Source of the DNA: Raineyella sp964402325
GTDB taxonomy: Bacteria > Actinomycetota > Actinomycetes > Propionibacteriales > Propionibacteriaceae
NCBI GenBank assembly: GCA_964402325.1
Contig: CAYOBI010000004.1
Location: forward strand, 1 to 64,000
DNA: 64,000 bases
Reading direction: 5' to 3'
Under the pieces are notes generated by a model. That model was not told where the DNA came from. It made no database searches and worked only from the letters and a program-made list of their open reading frames with translations. This document shows, one piece after another, positions 16,415 through 23,926 of this stretch (positions within the stretch are counted from its first letter, which is position 1; every line of letters begins with the position of its first letter). The translations under genes and the position numbers were made by a program.

Positions 16415-19360
16415 CTAGCTGCAGCCGCTGGTCGAGCCGCAGCCCTCGCAGACGTAGCAGGACCCGCTGGGGCGCATCTTGGTGCCGCAGGTGAGGCACA
16501 GCGGCGCGTCGACCGAGGTGCCGGTCAGCTCCTCCATCAACTCGGCGCTGGTCTTGGCGTCGTGGGTGGCGGAACGCTCGCCAGGCTGCACGGACTCACC
16601 CACCCCGGGCGTGGACCTGACCGGCGCGGACGCGACGGCGCTCGCCGGCCGACTGGCCGGCGCGGACCCTCCACCGGACCCCAGGGTGAGCGGGGCCACC
16701 ATCAGTGTCGGCGTGGTCGACGGCTTGGCCACGGGTGCGTGGTCGGCGGCCTCGGACTCGTCCAGGTAGCTGCCGGTGTCCAGGTAGCGCGCCCGCTCGG
16801 CGGCGGTGTAGATGCCGAGCTCGGCCCGCTCGTCGAAGGACAGGTAGTCCAGGGCGAGCCGCCGGAAGATGTAGTCCATGATCGACTGCGCCATCCGGAT
16901 GTCGGAGTCGTCGGTCATGCCGGCCGGCTCGAACTTCAGGTTGGTGAACTTCTGCACGAAGGTCGTCAGCGGCACGCCGTACTGCAGGCCGATCGACACG
17001 GCGATCGAGAACGCGTCCATCACGCCCGACAGGGTCGACCCCTGCTTGCCCAGCTTGAGGAAGATCTCGCCCAGCCCGTCGTCGGGGTAGGAACCGGTGG
17101 TCATGTAGCCCTCGGCCCCGGCGACCGTGAACGAGGTGGTGAAGCTCGGACGCTTCTTCGGCAGGCGCTTGCGGATCGGGCGGTACTCGATCTGGACCTG
17201 CGGCTCGACGACCTTCTGCGTCTTGTCGGCCTTCTTGCCGGTGGAGAGAGGCTGGCCGACCTTGCAGTTGTCGCGGTAGACGGCCAAGGCCTTCAGTCCG
17301 AGCTTCCAGCCCTGCATGTAGACGTCGGCGATGTCCTCGACGGTGGCCGACTCGGGCAGGTTCACGGTCTTCGAGATGGCGCCGGAAAGGAACGGCTGCA
17401 CAGCGGCCATCATCCGGACGTGGCCCATCGGGCGGATCGCCCGCTGGCCCATTGCGCAGTCGAAGACCTCGTAATGCTCGGGCTTGAGGCCGGGGGCGTC
17501 GACGACGTGGCCGTGCTCGGTGATGTAGGAGATGATCGCCTCGACGGTCTCCTCGGCGTAGCCCAGCTTGGCCAGGGCGAGCGGCACGGTGTGGTTGACG
17601 ATCTGCATCGACCCGCCGCCGACCAGCTTCTTGAACTTGACGAGCGAGAAGTCGGGCTCGATGCCGGTGGTGTCGCAGTCCATCATGAAGCCGATGGTCC
17701 CGGTCGGGGCGAGCAGCGAGGCCTGCGCGTTGCGGAACCCGTCCTGGGCGCCGAGCGAGACGACCTTCTCCCACTCCTGGGTGGCGGCCTGGTGCAGCGT
17801 CGCGTCCATCTCGTTGACCGTACGCAATTCGTCGTTGGCGGCCTGGTGCTTGCGCATCACCCGCTGGTGGGCGTCCGCGTTGCGGGCGTAGCCGTTGTAC
17901 GGGCCCTCGACGGCGGCCAGCTCGGCGGAGCGACGGTAGGCGGCGGCGGTCATCAGGGAGGTGATCGCCGCGGCGAGCGCCCGACCGCCGTCGGAGTCGT
18001 AGCCGTGGCCGGTGGCCATCAGCAGGGCGCCGAGGTTGGCGTAGCCGATGCCGAGCTGCCGGTAGTTGCGGGTCGTCTCGGCGATCGCCTCGGTCGGGAA
18101 GTCGCCGAACGTCACCGAGATGTCCATCGCGGTGATGATGATCTCGACGGCCTTGACGAAGCGCTCGACGTCGAAGGTGTCGTCGTCGTTCAGGAACTTG
18201 AGCAGGTTGAGGCTGGCCAGGTTGCACGACGAGTTGTCGAGACTCATGTACTCCGAGCAGGGGTTGGATGCGGTGATCCGGCCGGTCTCGGGGTTGGTGT
18301 GCCAGTCGTTGATGGTGTCGTCGTACTGAAGGCCCGGATCGGCGCACTCCCAGGCGGCCTGGGCGATCTTGCCGAACAGCTTGCGGGCGTCGACGGTGTC
18401 GATCACGTCGCCGGTCAGCCGGGCCCGCAGGCCGAAGTCGTCGCCGTCCTCGACAGCGCGCATGAACTCGTCGGTGACCCGTACGGAGTTGTTGGCGTTC
18501 TGGTACTGGACCGAGACGATGTCCTTGCCGTCCAGGTCCATGTCGAAGCCGGCGTCACGCAGGGCGCGGATCTTGTTCTCCTCGCGCGCCTTGGTCTCGA
18601 CGAACTCCTCGATGTCGGGGTGGTCGACGTCCAGGACGACCATCTTCGCGGCCCGGCGGGTGGCGCCGCCCGACTTGATGGTCCCGGCGGACGCGTCGGC
18701 GCCGCGCATGAACGAGACCGGCCCGGAGGCGGTACCGCCCGAAGTCAGCAACTCCCTGGACGAGCGGATCCGGGAGAGGTTGACGCCGGCACCGGAGCCG
18801 CCCTTGAAGATCCGGCCCTCCTCGGCATACCAGTTCAGGATGGAGTCCATGGAGTCGTCGACCGACAGGATGAAGCAGGCGCTGATCTGCTGGGGCGCCT
18901 CGGTGCCGACGTTGAACCACACCGGGGAGTTGAAACTGAAGTACTGGTGCAGCAGCATCCAGGTCAGCTCGTCCCCGAACACGCCGGCGTCCTGGGGGGT
19001 GGCGAAGTAGCCCTCGGCCTCGCCGGTGGTGCGGTACTTGTCCACCACCCGATCGATCAGCGTCTTCAGGCTGGCCTCGCGGGCGTCGGTCCCGACGGCG
19101 CCGCGGAAATACTTCGTGGTGACGATGGTGGAGGCGTTGACGCTCCAGAAGTCCGGGAACTCGACGCCGCGCTGCTCGAAGACGTTCTCCCCCGTCTTCC
19201 AGTTGGTCTGGACGATGTCCCGCTTCTCCCAGGCGACCTCGTCGTACGGATGGACCCCTTCGGAACTGAAGACCCGCGCGACCGTCAGGCCCGCACCCTT
19301 GACGGGCTTGGGACGAGCCGACCGCGACCGATTGGCCGGCGGACGGGTGGTTTCGGACAT
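16415..19360 (-). CDS. nrdJ: Adenosylcobalamin-dependent (class II) ribonucleotide reductase
   Basis: A 981-residue class II reductase that makes deoxyribonucleotides using coenzyme B12, independent of oxygen. Features: FFNSPVWFNVG-like loop (FSFNSPVWFNVG, about residue 145), the NPCSEYMSLDNSSCNLASLN segment near 370 with active-site Cys and Glu, and LLAPTGTIGFMMDCDTTGIE near 550. The C-terminus has a zinc ribbon (CLTCGTKMR ... CYVCEGCG) used in redox recycling. The start MSETTRPP at 19360 has GAGGGG 7 nt upstream; the open frame extends to 19699 but overlaps nrdR there and is non-coding. It lies 28 nt downstream of nrdR, the nrdRJ arrangement known from Streptomyces. Confidence 0.96.
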   Translation of the reverse strand: MSETTRPPANRSRSARPKPVKGAGLTVARVFSSEGVHPYDEVAWEKRDIVQTNWKTGENVFEQRGVEFPDFWSVNASTIVTTKYFRGAVGTDAREASLKTLIDRVVDKYRTTGEAEGYFATPQDAGVFGDELTWMLLHQYFSFNSPVWFNVGTEAPQQISACFILSVDDSMDSILNWYAEEGRIFKGGSGAGVNLSRIRSSRELLTSGGTASGPVSFMRGADASAGTIKSGGATRRAAKMVVLDVDHPDIEEFVETKAREENKIRALRDAGFDMDLDGKDIVSVQYQNANNSVRVTDEFMRAVEDGDDFGLRARLTGDVIDTVDARKLFGKIAQAAWECADPGLQYDDTINDWHTNPETGRITASNPCSEYMSLDNSSCNLASLNLLKFLNDDDTFDVERFVKAVEIIITAMDISVTFGDFPTEAIAETTRNYRQLGIGYANLGALLMATGHGYDSDGGRALAAAITSLMTAAAYRRSAELAAVEGPYNGYARNADAHQRVMRKHQAANDELRTVNEMDATLHQAATQEWEKVVSLGAQDGFRNAQASLLAPTGTIGFMMDCDTTGIEPDFSLVKFKKLVGGGSMQIVNHTVPLALAKLGYAEETVEAIISYITEHGHVVDAPGLKPEHYEVFDCAMGQRAIRPMGHVRMMAAVQPFLSGAISKTVNLPESATVEDIADVYMQGWKLGLKALAVYRDNCKVGQPLSTGKKADKTQKVVEPQVQIEYRPIRKRLPKKRPSFTTSFTVAGAEGYMTTGSYPDDGLGEIFLKLGKQGSTLSGVMDAFSIAVSIGLQYGVPLTTFVQKFTNLKFEPAGMTDDSDIRMAQSIMDYIFRRLALDYLSFDERAELGIYTAAERARYLDTGSYLDESEAADHAPVAKPSTTPTLMVAPLTLGSGGGSAPASRPASAVASAPVRSTPGVGESVQPGERSATHDAKTSAELMEELTGTSVDAPLCLTCGTKMRPSGSCYVCEGCGSTSGCS

Positions 19361-19388
19361 GGCTGACCCCTCTTCTGGTGGGTGGAGG

Positions 19389-19856
19389 CTATGAGTTGCT
19401 GGCGACCGTGGTCGATCCGGCCCGGAGGGCGGCGATCTCGGCCTCGAAGTCCTCGGCGGACTCGAATTGACGGTAGACACTGGCGAACCGCAGGTACGCG
19501 ACCTCGTCGAGCTCGCGGAGCGGGCCCAGGATGGCCACACCCACGGCGTGCGACGGGATGATCGTCTGGCCGGACGCCCGGATGGCATCCTCGACCTGCT
19601 GACCGAGTCGGGCGAGCTGGTCGGCCGTGACCGGACGGCCCTTGCAGGCCTTGCGTACGCCCTGGACGACCTTGTCACGGTCGAAGGGCTCCACGACACC
19701 GGACCTCTTGCTCACCGACAGCTGCATCTGCTCGACAGTGGTGAAACGACGACCACACTCGGGGCACTGGCGCCGACGACGGATACACTGGCCGTCCTCG
19801 GTGGCGCGGGAGTCGAGAACGCGCGTGTCACCGTGGTGACAGAACGGACAGTTCAC
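19389..19856 (-). CDS. nrdR: Transcriptional repressor NrdR
   Basis: A 155-residue ATP-cone repressor of ribonucleotide reductase genes. The zinc ribbon is NCPFCHHGDTRVLDSR ... QCPECGRRFTT (residues 2-39), and the ATP cone runs from about 46 to 136 (VEPFDRDKVVQGVRKAC ... EVAYLRFASVYRQF). NrdR senses dATP versus ATP and binds paired NrdR boxes. GTG at 19856 was chosen because the family begins with MxCPFC and a GGAGAGGGGAG ribosome binding site sits just upstream; the longer frame to 19943 lacks homology. It is the first gene of an operon with nrdJ, and box-like sites lie upstream, consistent with autoregulation. Confidence 0.95.
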   Translation of the reverse strand: MNCPFCHHGDTRVLDSRATEDGQCIRRRRQCPECGRRFTTVEQMQLSVSKRSGVVEPFDRDKVVQGVRKACKGRPVTADQLARLGQQVEDAIRASGQTIIPSHAVGVAILGPLRELDEVAYLRFASVYRQFESAEDFEAEIAALRAGSTTVASNS

Positions 19857-20198
19857 GACACTCCCCCTCTCCGCTCGACGCCGGGCCGGTCGGCACGTCA
19901 GGCCCATCTGAGCGCCGTGGCTGGGGATGGGCCTGTTGATCACATGTGGACAACGTGTGGGTAAGAGAGCACTACCTGTGGATTAACCACACGCCTGTAA
20001 CTACTAGATGTTGTGATCATAGAACGCCACCACCCATAGATCAACCCGTCCACGGATCGTGTCGACCCACTGCCCACACACCCGTCCACAGTCGGCCGAC
20101 GACCCGACGCGATGCCACCGGGACAGTCCCGCCCAGCCATGGAATCGCGCCGTGGAGCTGTGACAGCACCGACGTCCCACCGCATACGGTCGGGCGGG
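19857..20198. promoter_or_regulatory. nrdRJ promoter region: DnaA-box-like sites
   Basis: This 342-bp non-coding stretch contains a perfect actinobacterial DnaA box TTGTCCACA on the minus strand (19945-19953), two 8-of-9 matches arranged head to head in TGTGGATTAACCACA (19977-19991), and the relaxed match CCGTCCACA (20082-20090). DnaA control of RNR genes is known in other bacteria. The remainder, 20091-20198, shows nothing recognisable beyond the 3' side of the SOS membrane gene. Confidence 0.5.
19971..20015. promoter_or_regulatory. Paired NrdR boxes
   Basis: ACTAGATGTTGTG (20003-20015) matches the core of the NrdR box (ACTATATATAGTG) at 10 of 13 positions; ACTACCTGTGGAT (19971-19983) is a weaker copy. 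The two are 32 bp apart, about three helical turns, the spacing expected for a pair bound by NrdR. They lie 115-160 nt upstream of the nrdR start. Confidence 0.6.
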
Positions 20199-20648
20199 TC
20201 AGGAGATGTAACCCGCCATCACGCCGACGACGACCGTCGAGACCACCACAGCGGAGATCACCATCAGCACCAGGAGCGACACCGCGAACACCGCGTCGAC
20301 AACCGACCCCAGTCGGGCCCGGACCGAGGCCAGGTCGACCCCGGCGGCACCCGGACCCCAGGTGACAGCCGACACGCCCTCACCGCCGGGCCTGAGAGCA
20401 GACCCCCGGCCCGCGACACGCGTACGAACGTCGAACACCGAGACCCCCGGCTCCGACACCAGGGCGCACCGCCGTTCCCGAGAGGACCGGTCCGCCTCCG
20501 CGTGGGGTTGCCGCGAGACACGTTGCCGCGAGACACCAAGAGCACTCCCCCGGACCCCAGGAACCACGCCGGTCCCACGAACGGCAGCAGTCCCACGAAC
20601 GGCGGTCGGCCGGCGAACCACAGCAGTCTCACGCACCACAGCAGTCAT
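20199..20648 (-). CDS. Small C-terminally anchored membrane protein, predicted SOS-induced (lexA-divergent)
   Basis: A 149-residue protein with an Arg/Val-rich soluble part (1 to about 115, about 20 Arg; it opens with repeats such as TAVVR and TAVRG) and one hydrophobic helix at the extreme C-terminus (about 118-145, AVFAVSLLVLMVISAVVVST ...), followed by only four residues. The charge pattern predicts the N-terminus in the cytoplasm. AGGAG lies 6 nt before the ATG at 20648; ATG at 20654 is too close to it. The gene is divergent from lexA with a sigma70-like promoter covered by two LexA-box-like sites. In mycobacteria and corynebacteria this position holds the SOS division inhibitors ChiZ/Rv2719c and DivS, but no LysM domain is present here. 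The function is inferred from context only. Confidence 0.7.
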   Translation of the reverse strand: MTAVVRETAVVRRPTAVRGTAAVRGTGVVPGVRGSALGVSRQRVSRQPHAEADRSSRERRCALVSEPGVSVFDVRTRVAGRGSALRPGGEGVSAVTWGPGAAGVDLASVRARLGSVVDAVFAVSLLVLMVISAVVVSTVVVGVMAGYIS

Positions 20649-20662
20649 CGTCATCTCCTGAG

Positions 20663-20709
20663 TCGAACCTACGTACGAAAACTCTAGCGAACGTCTGATC
20701 GAATGACAA
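20663..20709 (-). promoter_or_regulatory. SOS promoter of the lexA-divergent membrane gene
   Basis: On the minus strand TTGTCA (20704-20709) and TAGAGT (20681-20686) are 17 bp apart. TCGAACCTACGTACGA (20663-20678) matches TCGAAC-N4-GTTCGA at 11 of 12 positions and overlaps the expected transcription start. A second site, GCGAACGTCTGATCGA (20687-20702, 10 of 12), fills the spacer between -35 and -10. Confidence 0.7.
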
Positions 20710-20803
20710 GCTCCCCTGCCCTCTCCGATCACCTTCGACCAGAAGCACACACCAGGGGTCTGACATCGCCCGGACGACCGGAACAGACTCGTCCGCAACA
20801 CGC

Positions 20804-20843
20804 TCGAACAGATGTTTGAATGGGCGGTTTCGCGCGGTAGCGT
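20804..20843 (+). promoter_or_regulatory. lexA promoter with LexA box
   Basis: TCGAACAGATGTTTGA (20804-20819) matches TCGAAC-N4-GTTCGA at 11 of 12 positions and overlaps a -35 element TTGAAT (20816-20821). A 16-bp spacer leads to TAGCGT (20838-20843), 6 nt before the lexA ATG, so the transcript is probably leaderless and directly repressed by LexA. Confidence 0.75.
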
Positions 20844-20849
20844 GTCGGC

Positions 20850-21671
20850 ATGGCCGACGGACCGGACGACACCACCACTCCCCGACGGGGACGACCACGC
20901 ACCAGTGCAGTCGAGGAGCAGGTCCGTGCAGCGCGTCGGGCCCGCCGCCAGGACCTCGCCGAGCGCAAGGAACAGCGGAGCAGCGGGCCGGCCGCACCGC
21001 TGCGCGAGCTCACCCCGCGCCAGCAGTTGATCCTCGACATCATCCGGGCGACGGTCGAGGACCGGGGCTATCCGCCCACCGTGCGCGAGCTCGGGGACGC
21101 TGCCGGTCTGTCCAGCCCCTCGAGCGTGTCGCACCAGCTGAAGGTGCTCGAGGAGAAGGGCTACATCCGGCGCGATCCCAACCGGCCCCGTGCGATGGAA
21201 GTGGTCACCGCGGCCGAGCCGGAGGTCTCCCCGGACCTGTCGTCCTCCCCCGAGGTGCCCTCGTTCGACCCGACCGGCCTGCGCGACGCGATGCCGACCG
21301 CCGTCAACGTTCCGGTCCTCGGCCGGATCGCCGCCGGCGTACCGATCACCGCGGAGGAGCATGTCGAGGACGTCTTCGCGTTGCCGAAGCAGTTGGTCGG
21401 CGACGGCACGGTGTTCATGCTCGAGGTCCGCGGTGACTCGATGATCGACGCCGCCATCTGCGACGGCGACTGGGTCGTCGTCCGCCAGCAGCCGGACGCC
21501 GTCAACGGTGACATCGTCGCCGCCCTGCTGGACGACGAGGCGACGGTGAAGACGTTCAAGCGTACGGCCGACAAGGTGTGGCTGCTGCCGCACAACAGCG
21601 CGTACGAGCCGATCGACGGCAGCCACGCGACCGTCCTGGGCAAAGTCGTCGCCGTCCTGCGCCGGGTCTGA
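20850..21671 (+). CDS. lexA: SOS repressor LexA
   Basis: A 273-residue repressor-protease. After a basic N-terminal extension of about 50 residues, longer than in E. coli but usual in actinobacteria, comes the winged helix (LTPRQQLILDIIRATVEDRG ... SHQLKVLEEKGYIRRD). The self-cleavage bond is the Ala-Gly of IAAGVP (about 166). The catalytic Ser is in VRGDSMID and the Lys in ATVKTFKR. RecA-ssDNA filaments stimulate cleavage and so derepress the SOS genes. There is no ribosome binding site; the ATG lies 6 nt after the -10, so translation is probably leaderless. The overlapping LexA box implies autoregulation. Confidence 0.97.
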   Translation: MADGPDDTTTPRRGRPRTSAVEEQVRAARRARRQDLAERKEQRSSGPAAPLRELTPRQQLILDIIRATVEDRGYPPTVRELGDAAGLSSPSSVSHQLKVLEEKGYIRRDPNRPRAMEVVTAAEPEVSPDLSSSPEVPSFDPTGLRDAMPTAVNVPVLGRIAAGVPITAEEHVEDVFALPKQLVGDGTVFMLEVRGDSMIDAAICDGDWVVVRQQPDAVNGDIVAALLDDEATVKTFKRTADKVWLLPHNSAYEPIDGSHATVLGKVVAVLRRV

Positions 21672-21713
21672 TCGGCGGCGTTCGCCCCGGTCAGAGGCCG
21701 CCCCGGGCCAGCC

Positions 21714-23831
21714 TCAGGAAGCCCGACCGGCCTCCTGCTCGGGATCTGCGTCGGCGGCCAATCGCTGGAGCGCCCGCACGGCCACGTCGGAGTCCCTGGT
21801 GGTCCACATCGGCGGCAACGACGCACGCAGGAAACTGCCGTACCGGGCGGTGACGATCCGGGGGTCGAGCAGCGCCACCATGCCCCGATCCGTCGTACGG
21901 CGGATCAGCCGGCCGGCTCCCTGGGCCAGCAGCAGCGCGGCATGGGTCGCGGCGACCGCCATGAACCCGTTGCCGCCGTGCTGCTCGACCTCCTGCTGAC
22001 GCGCCTGCATCAGCGGTTCGTCGGGACGCGGGAACGGGATCTTGTCGATGATGACCAGCCGGCAGGTATCGCCGGGGACGTCGACCCCCTGCCACAGCGA
22101 CAGGGTGCCGAACAGGCTGGTCCGAGGCTCGGAGACGAAGCGCCGGGTCAGCTCGGCGAGGTGGGCGTCGCCCTGGAGCAGGACCTCCATCGCCGGGAGT
22201 TCCTGGCGGACATGTTCGGCAGCGGCCTGGGCCGCCCGCTGGGAGGAGAACAGCCCGAGGGTGTGCCCGTCCGCCGCCCAGACCAGCTGGGCGATCTCGG
22301 CGAGCACCGCCGGGTCCGTGCCGTCCCGGCCGGGACGGGGCAGGTCACGGGCCAGGTAGAGGATCCCCTGCCTGCTGTAGTCGAACGGCGATCCGACGTC
22401 GAGGGCCCGCCACGGCAGCACCCCCTCCATCGCCGCGGTGAAGCCGGCCCCCATCACCTCGTCGGCGGACGGCCCGCGGTCGCCGGCAGGCTCGTGGCCG
22501 TCGACCTGCTCGGCAGCCCGCAGCCCGAAGGATCCGGCCACCTTGGTGAAGCCACCGCCGACCTTCAGGGTCGCCGAGGTGAAGACGACCGTACGGTCGG
22601 ACAGGATCGACCCGCGCATCAGCCCTGCGACGGACAGCGGCGCCGCGCGCAGTTCCCGCCCCGACCGGTCCCGGTCGATCACCCAGACGACGTCGCCGTC
22701 CGAGGGAGTCGCCATCCGGTCGGCGACCTCGAAGACCTCCTGCAGCGCTGCCTGGGCCTGGCGTCGGTCGTTGCTGTCGGAGTCCTTGCCGTCCCGGCCC
22801 TTGCCGAGCTGGGAGATGCCCTCGCGGGAGAGATCACGGACCTGGCCGAGCGCCGTCGTCAGCGCCGACTCGCCCGGCTCGACCCGGGCGAGGTCGGCCG
22901 CGTCGAGCGCGGTCCCGAGCACTTCCCCGGCGTCCATCAGGTCGAGTGCGGTGTCGTCGTCCATCCACGCCATCGCCCGCTTGGCGACGCGCTCGACGAT
23001 CTGGGGGCTCAGCTCGGCGGAGGCGGCCCCGGTCACCCGGGCGACCAGCTCGTGGGCCTCGTCGATGACCACCGCGGAGTGTTCCGGCAGCACCGAGCCC
23101 TCCTGCATCGCGTCGATCGCGAGCAGTGCGTGGTTGGTCACCACCAGGTCGGCGGCCCTGGCCCGCTCCCGGGACTTCTCCACGAAGCACTCCCCGCCGA
23201 ACGGGCAGCGCTGCGCCCCCAGGCACTCCCGGGACGAGATCGACACCTGGGACCAGCCGCGGGCGGTGTGCGTGGGGGCCTCGTCCCGGTCCGCGAGCCC
23301 GTCCCGCTCGGCCTGTTCCTCGGCCCACTCACGCAGCGCCAGCACCTCGGCCCCCAGCACGGAAACCTCGTCGGCCCCGGACTCCCGGATCTGTTCGACG
23401 ACGTCGGCGCCACCGAAGAGGCCCTGTTGTTCTGCCGGCCCGTTCTCGCGGACCCGCAGCAGGCAGGCGTAGTTCGTCCGCCCCTTCAGGACCGCGGACC
23501 GCACCCGCTTGCCGGCCACCTGCTCCATCGCCGCGAGGGCGTGGGGGATGTCACTGTCGGCGAGCTGCGCCTGCAGCGCCAGCGTGGCGGTGGCGATCAC
23601 GACCCGGTCGTCCGGGTGCGCCGCGAGGTGTGCCAACACCGGCGCCAGGTAGCCCAACGACTTGCCGGTGCCCGTCCCGGCCTGCACCAGCAGGTGCTCC
23701 CGCCCGTCCAGGGTCCGGGCGATCGCCTGGGCCATCGCCTGCTGCCCAGGACGCGGGCTGCCCCCGATCTCGCCGACGGCCGCCTCGAGCAGGGCATCGG
23801 CGGTCACCGGGGGCAGTTTCTGGGAGGGCAC
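21714..23831 (-). CDS. ATP-dependent DNA helicase, DinG/XPD family
   Basis: A 705-residue superfamily 2 helicase. Motifs: Walker A VQAGTGTGKSLGYLAPV (about 50-66), motif Ia VVIATATLALQAQL, the iron-sulfur cluster region with Cys in YACLLR, ECLGAQRCPFGGECF (about 105-215), DEAH box VVIDEAHEL (about 257), and the C-terminal Q-GAGRLIR motif (QGAGRLIRRTTDRG). Proteins of this kind unwind 5'-tailed DNA, R-loops and replication-repair intermediates. GTG at 23831 follows TAGTGT by 6 nt, so the mRNA may be leaderless. No LexA box was found in front. It converges on lexA with 42 nt between the stops. Confidence 0.92.
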   Translation of the reverse strand: MPSQKLPPVTADALLEAAVGEIGGSPRPGQQAMAQAIARTLDGREHLLVQAGTGTGKSLGYLAPVLAHLAAHPDDRVVIATATLALQAQLADSDIPHALAAMEQVAGKRVRSAVLKGRTNYACLLRVRENGPAEQQGLFGGADVVEQIRESGADEVSVLGAEVLALREWAEEQAERDGLADRDEAPTHTARGWSQVSISSRECLGAQRCPFGGECFVEKSRERARAADLVVTNHALLAIDAMQEGSVLPEHSAVVIDEAHELVARVTGAASAELSPQIVERVAKRAMAWMDDDTALDLMDAGEVLGTALDAADLARVEPGESALTTALGQVRDLSREGISQLGKGRDGKDSDSNDRRQAQAALQEVFEVADRMATPSDGDVVWVIDRDRSGRELRAAPLSVAGLMRGSILSDRTVVFTSATLKVGGGFTKVAGSFGLRAAEQVDGHEPAGDRGPSADEVMGAGFTAAMEGVLPWRALDVGSPFDYSRQGILYLARDLPRPGRDGTDPAVLAEIAQLVWAADGHTLGLFSSQRAAQAAAEHVRQELPAMEVLLQGDAHLAELTRRFVSEPRTSLFGTLSLWQGVDVPGDTCRLVIIDKIPFPRPDEPLMQARQQEVEQHGGNGFMAVAATHAALLLAQGAGRLIRRTTDRGMVALLDPRIVTARYGSFLRASLPPMWTTRDSDVAVRALQRLAADADPEQEAGRAS

Positions 23832-23926
23832 CCGTCAACACTAGACGCTGTCCCGGCCCTTCCCCACCCGGCGCACGCCGGGCGCCGGGCACCGTCCGGG
23901 CCCAGGACACGGCCACGGGCGGACGG

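Noticed and set aside
16373..19366. 997-codon plus-strand frame opposite nrdJ
   Set aside because: Antisense shadow of nrdJ; no domain, no plausible start signal.
19361..19699. N-terminal extension of nrdJ
   Set aside because: It overlaps nrdR in another frame, is Ser/Arg-rich, and a good ribosome binding site precedes the ATG at 19360.
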